Source of the DNA: Pseudomonas sp. FEN
GTDB taxonomy: Bacteria; Pseudomonadota; Gammaproteobacteria; Pseudomonadales; Pseudomonadaceae
NCBI RefSeq assembly: GCF_904067045.1
Contig: NZ_CAJFDC010000001.1
Span: 868,001-932,000 of the forward strand
Direction: 5' to 3'
DNA length: 64,000 nt
Numbering within the stretch: position 1 is the first letter of the stretch; each line of letters starts with the position of its first letter. Positions 25,360 through 34,067 of this stretch are shown here, one piece after another. Both the position numbers and the translations under genes were made by a program. Under the pieces are notes generated by a model that worked only from the letters and a program-made list of their open reading frames with translations, searched no databases and was not told the origin of the DNA.

Positions 25360-25646
25360 AACGGTTGCCTTCCAAGGAGGTTGAGTCAAACGCATAACGG
25401 ATTGAATCCATCGGCTACGCACGTCGAGAACGACATCACGATGTCCCCCCTTGGCGGTTGATGACTAGAGTCGGAATCTACTCATACCCCGCTCGCTCAT
25501 TTTCCAGCGCAAAGGAAAAGGCCACTACGCGCCGCTCTAGATCAAGGAAGACAGGGATCGGAATTTACTTAGCATAAGTCAATAAATCGTATTCCCGACG
25601 GCGTAGGATCGGCGAACCGGTACCTCCAGAACACCTCCTGTCAGGA
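25360..25646. promoter_or_regulatory. Divergent promoter region between the redox operon and its putative regulator
   Basis: This 287-base spacer separates the leftward dehydrogenase operon from the rightward fusion regulator. I looked for an Anr/FNR palindrome and for -24/-12 elements and saw neither in full. The sequence is AT-richer around 25560-25600. A regulator encoded next to it usually controls both sides, which is inferred here. Confidence 0.4.
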
Positions 25647-27932
25647 ATGTCAATCATGCGAGTACGCCGATCCATCCCGGAAAAGCCATTGCCGGACAAG
25701 ACACTTGCGGTCCCATCCTCAGTGGATCAACTGCCTGGTCACTTGGCCAAGCGGTATAACGAACGGATGTTGGCGACCTGCTTGCGCACGCTCAATCGCA
25801 AATCCATTCAAGAGGTGCTGTGTCAGATTGCCGCCCCCGTGCTTTTCCTCGATAGCCAGCTCGACATTGTATTTTTCACGCCGGCCCTGATGGCCCTGTT
25901 CGATATATTGCCCAGCGACCTGGGCCGCCCCCTGGCCGATATCTGCTGCAGGGAGGCAACTCTCCCTTTATTGCATGAAGTTCAACAGCGTCTACGCAGC
26001 AGAACCTTACAAAGAACACTCATCACACTGAAGGATGGACGCTCTTTCGACTGCACCATCAAACAAGGTCCGCCATTGGAGGATGAGCCCGTCGGAATCG
26101 TGGTGGTCTTTACGGAAACGACCGAGGTACGGCGCTTGAGCAGCGCGCTTGCCCGTATTCGCGAACAGACATTGCCCCACTACGTGTCCAGCGCCGAGCG
26201 TTGGCGTTGCATAGATCAACAGCTTCGTCAGCCCGCGCAATCCGTTGCGCTTATTGCCGGGCAGGTTGGCGGCGTTGAATTCGATCCCATTTCATCGACT
26301 CGGGGTCTGCTCGAGCAACTGGGTGAAACCGTGGAAATTCTGCTCGGTCGACTCAGTTCCGGGCTCAACTTGCTCCCCACCGCAGGCACCGTCGGCCAAC
26401 ACGATGCGCTCGACTTCTCGATACAGGAGGTTTTCAACGCGTTGGCCGAAGACCTCTTGCCGCGGGCCGTCACCCAGCCAATCAAGGCTCGGATCGTCCC
26501 TTGCTCATTGTGGGTCAGAAGCCGCCCCGGTTGCCTCAGGCAAATGTTGAGCAATTTGATTTGCAGCATCCTCTCCAGTACCCACGGTGAACGTCTGTTG
26601 CTCGGCTGCAGACGACACTCCGAGTGGCTGAGCATAGAGCTCAGATATACCGGGACGGGCAATCGCGAAGACGCGTTGCGCCTGTTGTCCAGACCAGGAC
26701 CTGAGGCCCCCCGGCGCGATGCGCCGGGCAACCAGGGAGTGCATTCGGCACACGAACTCGGCGCCCTGTTGGACCTTCAGTTACATGTCACGACCCAGCC
26801 AGGAAAAGGCACGCTGATCTCCATCAGCGTGCCGTTATCCCCGGCACGGACCCATCTGGCCGCGCGCGCCCCGGCGCCCAAGCAACAGGGGCTCCCGGGG
26901 TTGAACAGGGCGCTCAATCGCCTGTTGCTGATCATCGAACCCGATGAACGATTACGCGAACTACTCAGTCGCGCACTTGGTCCGCAGGGCTATCAAATTG
27001 CAACGGCCAGTAGTGCCAGCACGGCGTTGGAGTGGATAGCCCATTCGGCTATACAACCGGATCTGGTCTTGACGGAATACTCGCTTGAGCCGTACATGGA
27101 CGGTATCCAGCTCATGCAAAAAATACGGGATCAATTCAATCGAACGACACCTGCCATCGTACTGACCGTAGACACGAGAAGGCAGGTTTCCCAATCGATC
27201 CTGGCCGCGGACTGCACACTGCTTCGCAAGCCCGTCGGCCTGAACATGCTGCTCTTCACCATCGACACGGCACTGAGGAGCGAACCTCAAGCACCTATCG
27301 AGCCCGCCATAAACCCGGGGCCCCAACCGATGGTGTACTTGGTGGACGCTGACGACGTTTTGCGCAGTAGCCTACGCGCAGTGCTGGAAGCCCATGGTTA
27401 TGCGGTCCAGGACTATCGCAACCATGAACGGTTTCTCGACAGCTACGCTGGCGAACAACAGGCCTGCCTGATTGTTGACGCGCACCTGCCAGGAACAAGC
27501 GGACTTGCGCTGGTGGACCGACTAAGAGCCGATGGGGACGATCTGCCGATTATCATGATCAGCGGCAACAGCCGTGTGGCAACCGTCGTCAGTGCAATGA
27601 AAGCTGGCGTCTGCGACTTCCTTGAAAAGCCGTTTCGTTACCAGGATATTCTGACTGGCCTGACAAAAGCCTTGGCCATTCACCGAGAAATCGAGGGATC
27701 CAAGGTTCGTCGCAAATCGGCCATCGAGCATATTGCCAGTCTCACCACACGCCAACGTCAGATCATGACGATGGTACTGGCCGGCCAGCCCAGCAAAAAT
27801 ATTGCTTTCGACCTGGGGATCAGTCAAAGGACTGTTGAAAAACATCGAGCCTCTATCATGGCCAGGACAGAGGCGAAATCCATTCCCGAACTGGCCCGCA
27901 TCGCCTTGGCAGCGAGTGAGCGAATGCTTTGA
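25647..27932 (+). CDS. PAS / pseudo-histidine-kinase / double receiver / LuxR-HTH fusion regulator
   Basis: The 761 residues hold, in order, a PAS-like domain (about 55-170, APVLFLDSQLDIVFF), a kinase-like region (about 180-395), a first receiver (about 428-540), a second receiver (about 560-675) and a LuxR-type helix-turn-helix (about 690-750, LTTRQRQIM...ISQRTVEKHRASI). The usual kinase segment HDLRQP reads QQLRQP, so the phosphorylated His is lost, and the ATP-binding boxes are degraded (YTGTGN). The first receiver has Glu where Asp is expected (VLTEYSL). The second keeps Asp (IVDAHLPG). It is thus likely a FixJ-like regulator phosphorylated by another kinase. It is divergent from the redox operon. 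Confidence 0.8.
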   Translation: MSIMRVRRSIPEKPLPDKTLAVPSSVDQLPGHLAKRYNERMLATCLRTLNRKSIQEVLCQIAAPVLFLDSQLDIVFFTPALMALFDILPSDLGRPLADICCREATLPLLHEVQQRLRSRTLQRTLITLKDGRSFDCTIKQGPPLEDEPVGIVVVFTETTEVRRLSSALARIREQTLPHYVSSAERWRCIDQQLRQPAQSVALIAGQVGGVEFDPISSTRGLLEQLGETVEILLGRLSSGLNLLPTAGTVGQHDALDFSIQEVFNALAEDLLPRAVTQPIKARIVPCSLWVRSRPGCLRQMLSNLICSILSSTHGERLLLGCRRHSEWLSIELRYTGTGNREDALRLLSRPGPEAPRRDAPGNQGVHSAHELGALLDLQLHVTTQPGKGTLISISVPLSPARTHLAARAPAPKQQGLPGLNRALNRLLLIIEPDERLRELLSRALGPQGYQIATASSASTALEWIAHSAIQPDLVLTEYSLEPYMDGIQLMQKIRDQFNRTTPAIVLTVDTRRQVSQSILAADCTLLRKPVGLNMLLFTIDTALRSEPQAPIEPAINPGPQPMVYLVDADDVLRSSLRAVLEAHGYAVQDYRNHERFLDSYAGEQQACLIVDAHLPGTSGLALVDRLRADGDDLPIIMISGNSRVATVVSAMKAGVCDFLEKPFRYQDILTGLTKALAIHREIEGSKVRRKSAIEHIASLTTRQRQIMTMVLAGQPSKNIAFDLGISQRTVEKHRASIMARTEAKSIPELARIALAASERML

Positions 27933-28007
27933 CCGCCAGCGGCTGGAGGAACAATGGCATGTCCATCGCCCCAACGCCGACAGCGAATGATGAGACCTGG
28001 CTCGGTT

Positions 28008-28682
28008 TTATGTGCCCGGCTTTTGGCTGGCGGCCGAGACCACCAGGTTGTCGACAACCTTCAGGACTCCAGCGGTACCCGATGCGGTAGAGCGCGCCAT
28101 GTCACGCTCGAGGAGCGATCCTACAGCCCCCGAAAGAATGACTTCCCCGTCCTGCACGCGCACATCGATACCATGGGCATCAACAATTGCCCGGCGTTTG
28201 AAGGCTGCTTCGATATCGCTCTTGATCGTATCCGAAGAAGCATGAGGCTTGACGACGATATCGTTGCTGATCCCCCTGACCCCCTGCAGATAGCGCACGG
28301 AATAACCCGCCGTCTGGCGCTGATGGTCCGAATCCACTTCACCGCTGAGAACCAACCAGCCATCCGACACACTGACCTTGACTCGGTGGTCTGCCAGCGA
28401 CGTGTTCCATTGCAATGCCGCGACGGCCGCCGCGACGATATCGCTGTCCGTGCGAACATGACTTGAGGGCAGCACAACGTCGACGTTGTTGATCAGGTCC
28501 ACGACCCCGGGGACATGGGCGACGGCCTGTTCTGCATGCCACCTCTCGGCATGACTGGCCACATTGCCGGAAATCGTCACGATCCCATCGGACACTTGAA
28601 CCAGAATCTGCTCGGCCTTCAATGCCAAATCCCATTTCAGTTCATCAAGCACCTGCTGTCGTAGCTTTTCATCGGTATCCAT
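28008..28682 (-). CDS. Protein with three BON domains
   Basis: The 224-residue protein carries three repeats of the BON fold, at about 5-75, 78-148 and 150-220, each with the pattern V.VSDG.V.LSG.V and a glycine of the VxGVxxxxN type (for example VPGVVDLINNV). BON domains bind phospholipid membranes, and multi-BON proteins of the OsmY type are induced by osmotic and stationary-phase stress. No signal peptide is visible, unlike OsmY. GGAGC 8 bases upstream supports ATG 28682. It may belong with the neighbouring stress and redox genes. Confidence 0.88.
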   Translation of the reverse strand: MDTDEKLRQQVLDELKWDLALKAEQILVQVSDGIVTISGNVASHAERWHAEQAVAHVPGVVDLINNVDVVLPSSHVRTDSDIVAAAVAALQWNTSLADHRVKVSVSDGWLVLSGEVDSDHQRQTAGYSVRYLQGVRGISNDIVVKPHASSDTIKSDIEAAFKRRAIVDAHGIDVRVQDGEVILSGAVGSLLERDMARSTASGTAGVLKVVDNLVVSAASQKPGT

Positions 28683-28766
28683 TTAAAAAGCTCCAGAGAT
28701 TGTCCAAGAGACTCCGCCGGCTAAACAGTATCCCTTTCCGACACGCTTCAGCAGCTCGGAAAATAC

Positions 28767-29027
28767 CTATGGGCGGCCCTTTTTAGCTCGGTTCCCGATC
28801 TCCCTTTTCAGCCGGTGCACGTTCGGAAACTCAACCAATAGTGCCTTGTTACCCCTGGCGATCTGCTCCATCACCGCCAGGACAATGTTTTCACGCACCA
28901 CCCCAGCCGAGACACAATACATGGCCCACGCTTGTTCGGGCGTGCAGTGGCCAATCTGCTCCTCAATCTCCTTGTAGGCTTTATATTCGTCCGACTCCAA
29001 GTAGTATTGGCAATGACCTTGGCTCAT
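28767..29027 (-). CDS. Small hypothetical protein
   Basis: ATG 29027 is chosen because GGAGA stands about 8 bases upstream; a longer reading to 29072 would overlap the solute-binding gene. The product has 86 residues, starts MSQGHCQYYLESDEYK and ends with a basic stretch (KREIGNRAKKGRP). It looks soluble, mostly helical and without a membrane segment. It follows the solute-binding-protein gene after 17 bases and is probably cotranscribed with it. I do not recognise a family. Confidence 0.6.
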   Translation of the reverse strand: MSQGHCQYYLESDEYKAYKEIEEQIGHCTPEQAWAMYCVSAGVVRENIVLAVMEQIARGNKALLVEFPNVHRLKREIGNRAKKGRP

Positions 29028-29044
29028 GGCTTTTCTCCGTCCCT

Positions 29045-30148
29045 TCACGTACCACTCTTCACTTTGGTCCAAACCCGGGTGCGGATTCGCTCTAACTTCA
29101 AGGGTAGTGGCTCCAGAGGAACGAGTGTAGCAAGCGTGTTCTTACCTGGATAAACCCAAGGATTGTCTCGTAGTGTCTGCTCGACAAACTCAGTTGCATC
29201 TTTATTAGCATTAGGATATAGCGTGTGATTTGAGGTTTTGGCAATAATTTCTGGGCGCAACATATAATTAATAAATGCCAGACCTTCCTTTGAATGGGGA
29301 GCATCTTTCAGCAGAACCAGATTTTCCGACCACACCAACGCCCCTTCGCGAGGAAGGCTGTAACCGATCTTGCGTCCAGTGTTGGACTTCTCGTTTATGG
29401 CCTGCGCAGCAAGGGCACCATTAGCCCATCCCACAACGACACAAATATTGCCGTCCGCCAGGTCGGCGTCGATTCTGGATGAGTCGAAATAGAGGACGTA
29501 GGGGCGGATTTTTAACAGCAGAGCCTGAGCCTTCTGGTAGTCATCCGGGTTCTGGCTGTTGCTCGGAAGCCCGAGGTAATGCAAAGCAATCGAAATGATC
29601 TCACTTGGAGAGTCGAGCATAGCCACGCCACACGACTTGAGTTTGCTGATGTTTTCTTCCTTGAAGATCAAATCCCAGCTATTCACCGGGGCATTATCAC
29701 CCAATGCCGCCTTGACTTTATCAACGTCATAGCCGATGCCGGTGGTGCCCCATAAATAGGGTACCGCGTAGCGATTACCCGGATCATTGACCGCCAGCTG
29801 GGACAGGATATCCGGATCGAGGTGTGACAAATTACTCAGTTGACTACGATCCAACGGCTGAAGCACTCCCGCCTGGATCAGGCTTGGCAGAACATTGGAG
29901 GTCGCTACAACCACGTCATATCCCGTGCGCCCAGCCATTACCTTGCTCTGCATGATTTCGGCACTGTCGAACGCATCCATATGGACGCTGGTACCGGTTT
30001 CCTGCTCAAACTCCTTCGGGGTCTGCGGCGCGATAAGCCCAAACCAGTTATACAGATGCACCCCAGACTCTACAGCCCCTACTGATGTGCTTATCCCTAC
30101 GCAGAGAAGCGAGGCCGAAAAAAGGGTTCGCAAACGCGATTTACACAT
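29045..30148 (-). CDS. Orphan periplasmic solute-binding protein, PotF/PotD (polyamine) type
   Basis: ATG 30148, with AAGGA 7 bases upstream, gives 367 residues with a signal peptide (LFSASLLCVGISTSVGA, cut near residue 25). The mature protein starts VHLYNWFGLIAPQT and contains DVVVATSNVLPSLIQAG, VPYLWGTTGIGYD and VVVGWANGALAAQA, all typical of spermidine/putrescine-binding proteins. No ABC permease or ATPase is nearby, so it either works with a distant transporter or acts as a sensor partner. It is divergent from a LuxR-type regulator and has lower GC than its surroundings. Confidence 0.88.
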   Translation of the reverse strand: MCKSRLRTLFSASLLCVGISTSVGAVESGVHLYNWFGLIAPQTPKEFEQETGTSVHMDAFDSAEIMQSKVMAGRTGYDVVVATSNVLPSLIQAGVLQPLDRSQLSNLSHLDPDILSQLAVNDPGNRYAVPYLWGTTGIGYDVDKVKAALGDNAPVNSWDLIFKEENISKLKSCGVAMLDSPSEIISIALHYLGLPSNSQNPDDYQKAQALLLKIRPYVLYFDSSRIDADLADGNICVVVGWANGALAAQAINEKSNTGRKIGYSLPREGALVWSENLVLLKDAPHSKEGLAFINYMLRPEIIAKTSNHTLYPNANKDATEFVEQTLRDNPWVYPGKNTLATLVPLEPLPLKLERIRTRVWTKVKSGT

Positions 30149-30287
30149 ACTACTATCCTTGTCAAGACGACATGCCCTCATGGCCATCGTAAGTCCTGAC
30201 AGTGAATATACCGGGCATTACCCAATAGTAAATACCTACGAATACTTACATCTGACCTACCGATCCCTAACCCTAAAGGGGTAGACA

Positions 30288-31079
30288 ATGCCGCTCGACC
30301 TTCATAGCCTGGCTTGGCACCGATCGGTTGGAAAACTGATCATGCAGTTGAACCGCCCAGAATTCTGGAGTTCACTTATCCGGCTGCTAAATGAATATGT
30401 AAAGATCGACAACTGGGTTGTATTGATCTTCAACAACCAACAAGTAAAGATTGTTAGCTTTCCTGAAGTAGCCGATACAGAAGAGGTCGACGCGCTCACT
30501 CACCGCTATGTCAAGGAGCTTTATCTACTGGATCCATTTTATATCGCCAATCGGGAAAATCCACAGAGCGGCTTCTTTCACATGCTGGATATTGCACCCG
30601 AGTATTTTCTTAAAACCGAGTACTATCATCAATATTTCGCGAAATACATCTCTGTCGATGAGGTACAGTACAACGTCCAGCTCGACACCGATAGAACGTT
30701 ATGTATTTCCCTTGGCAGCAACGTCCACTTCGACCAAGAGCAAATCACAACGCTTGACATTATAAAGCCATGGATCATCGCATTAATGCATCAACGCATG
30801 CATTTTGAGACTGATCTGGAAAAAGATTGCAGCGAGCCGCCTCTAGAGCCAGAAACGATCATCCCGCCTGGCACGCAAATAACATCGCGTGAAAAGGATG
30901 TACTCAACTTATTACTTAGTGGTTTCTCTAACAAAGAAATTGCCGGAAAACTTTTTCTATCGACGGAAACAATAAAAGTTCACCGCCGCAATATCTACAC
31001 CAAATTAAACATCAAATCACAATCCGAGCTCTTTGCTCGTTTTTTCACGCCAAAGCAGGATTTTTTCCCTACCCGTTGA
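30288..31079 (+). CDS. LuxR-type HTH transcriptional regulator, unknown ligand domain
   Basis: This 263-residue protein has an N-terminal sensor part (about 1-180) without the conserved acyl-homoserine-lactone residues of LuxR/LasR. A C-terminal GerE/LuxR helix-turn-helix follows (about 197-255: ITSREKDVLNLLLSGFSNKEI, then STETIKVHRRNIYTKL). It is divergent from the polyamine-type binding protein gene, 139 bases away, and may control it. The gene is clearly AT-richer than its neighbours, with codons such as TTA and ATA, which suggests acquisition from elsewhere. A terminator follows at 31133. Confidence 0.85.
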   Translation: MPLDLHSLAWHRSVGKLIMQLNRPEFWSSLIRLLNEYVKIDNWVVLIFNNQQVKIVSFPEVADTEEVDALTHRYVKELYLLDPFYIANRENPQSGFFHMLDIAPEYFLKTEYYHQYFAKYISVDEVQYNVQLDTDRTLCISLGSNVHFDQEQITTLDIIKPWIIALMHQRMHFETDLEKDCSEPPLEPETIIPPGTQITSREKDVLNLLLSGFSNKEIAGKLFLSTETIKVHRRNIYTKLNIKSQSELFARFFTPKQDFFPTR

Positions 31080-31132
31080 AGTCAGTACTTTGCTGAACGT
31101 TTCGCTGCCTGCCTCGCGATTGACAATAAAAG

Positions 31133-31168
31133 ACCCCAGGCACTCATAGTGTCCTGGGGGTTTTCTTT
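31133..31168 (+). terminator. Rho-independent terminator after the LuxR-type regulator
   Basis: ACCCCAGG-CACT pairs with AGTG-T-CCTGGGG around the short loop CAT and is followed by TTTTCTTT. It is a strong terminator for the rightward regulator gene. Confidence 0.88.
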
Positions 31169-31231
31169 CTCAAAAAACCATTCTGCGGCGGGCGCTGCAT
31201 CGTTAAGCACGTAGCGATGCCCCACCAACGT

Positions 31232-31299
31232 CTAGCGCATCGGCACCGGTTGTGGCTGATAATAGTAGACCAGCGGCGGAATCCAGCCGTTTCATGTGC
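31232..31299 (-). pseudogene. Possible C-terminal remnant of a lost gene
   Basis: Reading leftward right after the map stop codon, a short open stretch encodes NGWIPPLVYYYQPQPVPMR and then a stop. The Tyr- and Pro-rich end looks like the tail of a small lipoprotein or secreted protein, but there is no start codon and the frame is closed by a TGA just upstream. It may be the stub left by a deletion. Chance cannot be excluded. Confidence 0.25.
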
Positions 31300-32091
31300 C
31301 TAAACAACAGCGGGATACTCATCCTGTTTGTCCGGCCAAGGCGTCAAGACCTCGAACCCCTCGTCAGTGACCGCCACCATATGCTCCCACTGGGCCGAGA
31401 GGGAGTGATCCTTGGTGATCACCGTCCAGCCATCGGCCAGCGTTTTCACATGCCGTTTGCCGGCGTTGAGCATGGGCTCGATGGTGAAGATCATGCCGCT
31501 TTTCAGGGTCAGGCCCTGACCCGGATAGCCGTAATGCAGGACCTGCGGCTCATCGTGGTAGATCTTGCCGATCCCATGGCCGCAATACTCGCGCACCACG
31601 CTGAAGCCGTCGCGCTCGGCAACGCTCTGAATCGCATGACCGATGTCGCCCAACGTGGCACCAGGGCGGACCACGCGAATACCCGCGCACATGGCCTCAT
31701 ACGTGGTCTTGACCAAACGTCGAGCTTGCGGGCTGGGCTCACCGACGAAGTACATACGGCTGGTGTCGCCGAACCAGCCATCCTTGACCACGGCGATGTC
31801 GATATTCACGATGTCGCCATCGTTCAGCACCTTGGCCGCTGGGATGCCATGGCAGACCACCTCGTTGACCGATATACACACGGTTTTCGGAAAGCCGTGA
31901 TAACCGACATTGCCCGGAATGGCCTTCTGCACATTGACGATGTAGTCGTGACAAAGCCGATCCAGCTCGTCGGTGGTGACCCCCGCCTTGACGTGAGGGG
32001 CGATCATCGCCAACACCTCGGCGGCCAGCTTGCCCGCCGTGCCAGACTGGGCTATTTGCGCCGGCGTATTGATCTTGATGTTCGCCTTCAT
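31300..32091 (-). CDS. map: Type I methionine aminopeptidase
   Basis: The 263-residue protein has the pita-bread fold with the five metal ligands visible: Asp of NIDIAVVKDG, Asp of WFGDTSRMY, His of EYCGHGIG, Glu of FTIEPML and Glu of QWEHMVAV. It removes the N-terminal methionine from new proteins. Pseudomonas genomes carry a housekeeping map beside rpsB; this one, next to a ParD-like gene and far from ribosomal genes, is probably an additional copy. Its ATG overlaps the end of the ParD-like gene by 4 bases (ATGA), so the two are translationally coupled. Confidence 0.93.
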   Translation of the reverse strand: MKANIKINTPAQIAQSGTAGKLAAEVLAMIAPHVKAGVTTDELDRLCHDYIVNVQKAIPGNVGYHGFPKTVCISVNEVVCHGIPAAKVLNDGDIVNIDIAVVKDGWFGDTSRMYFVGEPSPQARRLVKTTYEAMCAGIRVVRPGATLGDIGHAIQSVAERDGFSVVREYCGHGIGKIYHDEPQVLHYGYPGQGLTLKSGMIFTIEPMLNAGKRHVKTLADGWTVITKDHSLSAQWEHMVAVTDEGFEVLTPWPDKQDEYPAVV

Positions 32092-32354
32092 TGCTGAGCT
32101 CCTGGCGCGGCATGAGTCCGACCGCCTTGCGAAAGATCCGCGAGCGCACAGAGCTGCTTCACATCAAGGCCGCCCTCCAGTTCGGCACGCACCAGCAAAC
32201 GACTGATGTCGCGGTGATCCAGGTCGGGATGCAGCTCCGCCAGCATTCCGATGCGCATCCAGTGTTCGGCCTGGGCATTGATTGAACGACTCAACGCATC
32301 ACTGGCAAGGCGCAGATTCTCGTGCATGCTCTCTGAAATCTTGACGATACCCAT
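32088..32354 (-). CDS. ParD-like family protein
   Basis: The 88-residue protein begins MGIVKISESMHENLRLAS, with a ribbon-helix-helix pattern typical of the ParD-like family, followed by a helical region (SINAQAEHWMRIGMLAELHPDLDHRDI split over two helices). Ribbon-helix-helix antitoxins bind DNA and a toxin. Here the partner gene is not a RelE/ParE toxin but a methionine aminopeptidase, joined by an ATGA overlap. The protein is likely an autoregulator of the pair. It is not known whether it touches the enzyme. Confidence 0.78.
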   Translation of the reverse strand: MGIVKISESMHENLRLASDALSRSINAQAEHWMRIGMLAELHPDLDHRDISRLLVRAELEGGLDVKQLCALADLSQGGRTHAAPGAQQ

Positions 32355-32493
32355 AGCTCAACTCAATATGAAATATATATGATTCGTATACTAATCGATG
32401 ATGACGTTGGATCGCAACCTCAAAGCGCAGGACGGTTGTAGCCCCGTCCTTGATATGAAATTCTGTCGGCCATTACCTTTCGAGCTTGCCTGA

Positions 32494-33183
32494 ATGTCCC
32501 GCTCCCAACGTCTCCTGGCCTTGATCCAGATTTTACGCAGCCACCGCTTTCCCGTTGCCGGGGCGGTGCTGGCCCAGGAACTGGGCATCACCCTGCGCAC
32601 GCTCTACAGGGACATTGGCACCTTGAAGGAACAAGGTGCAAACATTGAAGGCGCCGCCGGGCTGGGTTTCGTGTTGCGCCCTGGTTTCATGCTTCCGCCC
32701 CTGATGTTTTCAGAAGACGAGATCGAGGCGCTCGTCCTCGGTTCGCGCTGGGTCGCCGAGCGCGCGGATGAGCGTTTGGGGCAAGCGGCACGTAATGCCC
32801 TGGATAAAATCTCCGCGGTCCTGCCCTCGGGCTTGCGCGATGAACTCGACGCTTCCGCGCTGCTCATCGGACCTAGCACCTCGCCTTTGCCGGTCGACAT
32901 CGTGCAGCCACTGATTCGCCAGGCGATCCGGGCGGAGCTGAAAGTGGAGATCACCTACCAGGATGTGAAGGGAGAGCAGTCCTGCCGAACCGTCTGGCCA
33001 TTCGCCCTGGGTTATTTTGACCATGCCCGGGTACTAGTGGCCTGGTGCGAACTGCGCGATGGTTTTCGGCACTTCCGCAGTGACCGGATTACCGAGTTCA
33101 AGGCCGCTCAGGAGCGCTATCCACGCAGACGCCAGGCACTGCTGAAGGCTTGGCGTCTGCAGCAGGGCATCTGCTCTCAATAG
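32494..33183 (+). CDS. YafY-type HTH regulator with a WYL domain
   Basis: The 229-residue protein has an N-terminal helix-turn-helix of the HTH_11/DeoR type (about 5-55: LLALIQILRSHRFPV, then LGITLRTLYRDIGTL). A WYL ligand domain follows (about 135-210, with VWPFALGYFDHARVLVAWCELRDGFRHFR). WYL proteins often sense nucleic acid or small ligands; YafY types are commonly adjacent to VOC or glyoxalase genes. It is followed 102 bases later by the VOC gene at 33286, the probable target. Confidence 0.88.
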   Translation: MSRSQRLLALIQILRSHRFPVAGAVLAQELGITLRTLYRDIGTLKEQGANIEGAAGLGFVLRPGFMLPPLMFSEDEIEALVLGSRWVAERADERLGQAARNALDKISAVLPSGLRDELDASALLIGPSTSPLPVDIVQPLIRQAIRAELKVEITYQDVKGEQSCRTVWPFALGYFDHARVLVAWCELRDGFRHFRSDRITEFKAAQERYPRRRQALLKAWRLQQGICSQ

Positions 33184-33285
33184 GCGATCACTGCTGACAA
33201 AAATGGGTAGTGGCATCCGTAGGATAGGCGGCGCTAGCAGACATTGTGCTGATAGCGCCACTTCCATCCCTGACTAGGAGCCCCA

Positions 33286-33660
33286 ATGATCAAGCCCAAT
33301 TTTTTCATCTTCTATGTAGACAGCCCACAAGTCAGCGCCCGCTTCTATGCCGATTTATTCGGTAACGCGCCTGTAGATGCCTCGGCTACGTTTGCACTGT
33401 TCGTTTTGGACTCAGGGTGCAAGTTGGGCCTTTGGTCGAAGCACTCGGTAGAACCACGGGTAGCCGACATCGGGGTTGCCGGCGAAATTGCGTTTTCCGT
33501 CGCGGAAAACGCGCTGGTCGATTCGACCTATCAAGCGTGGGTCGCCAAAGGACTGAGCATTATCCAGACGCCGGTGGCGATGGACTTCGGCTATACCTTT
33601 GTCGCGCTTGATCCGGACGGTCATCGGCTGCGCGTGTTCGCGGCGTCGGCGGGCGAGTGA
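33286..33660 (+). CDS. VOC (glyoxalase/dioxygenase fold) family protein
   Basis: The 124-residue protein is one VOC module pair: betas around FFIFYVDSPQVSARFYADLFG (split over residues 5-26) and the C-terminal metal-side strand DFGYTFVALDPDGHRLRVF. Single-domain proteins of this sort include PhnB-like and bleomycin-resistance-like members, but I cannot name a substrate. It lies downstream of the YafY/WYL regulator on the same strand, a common pairing. Length is normal for the family. Confidence 0.85.
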   Translation: MIKPNFFIFYVDSPQVSARFYADLFGNAPVDASATFALFVLDSGCKLGLWSKHSVEPRVADIGVAGEIAFSVAENALVDSTYQAWVAKGLSIIQTPVAMDFGYTFVALDPDGHRLRVFAASAGE

Positions 33661-33758
33661 TAAGGAGGGTACGGCGCTATCTGCCGCGCCGTGCCCCATC
33701 GGTTGTCGTTGGAAAACAGGGCAGCGCCACAGGTTCCAGCGATATGGAAAGCCAGGCA

Positions 33759-34067
33759 TCAGAGCAGCTTTTCCAGCACGGTCAATGCAACCAGCCCCAG
33801 AATCCAGGCGACAACAGTCACTTTGATCAGGGTCAGATGGCCTGCACCGGTAAAAATCCTCAAGCCGAAGAAGTAGACCAGCGTACTGACCAGTATCCAG
33901 AGCCAGCTCGTATATTGGCTGGCCTCTGGCAGCAACAGGGTCGCCCCTCCACCCAGGCCCGCGACAATCAAGGCTTGAGCGAAACCAAGGGAGACATACA
34001 TGAAGCGAGCGGCCAACCACAGCACAGCGGCGGTAGCAGCGCTTGAAAGAAAGGCACTGATGAACAT
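33759..34067 (-). CDS. Small integral membrane protein, unknown function
   Basis: The 102-residue product has three to four hydrophobic segments (about 2-20, 28-46, 52-72 and 80-100). Short polar turns such as LLLPEASQYTS lie between them, and almost no soluble part is present. I do not recognise the family. It points towards the VOC gene end to end, with no clear terminator between, and starts 451 bases from the next gene. Confidence 0.65.
   Translation of the reverse strand: MFISAFLSSAATAAVLWLAARFMYVSLGFAQALIVAGLGGGATLLLPEASQYTSWLWILVSTLVYFFGLRIFTGAGHLTLIKVTVVAWILGLVALTVLEKLL

Noticed and set aside
25360..25646. Anr/FNR box or sigma-54 promoter in front of the redox operon
   Set aside because: Only half-sites such as ATCAA are visible; no TTGAT-N4-ATCAA and no complete -24/-12 pair.
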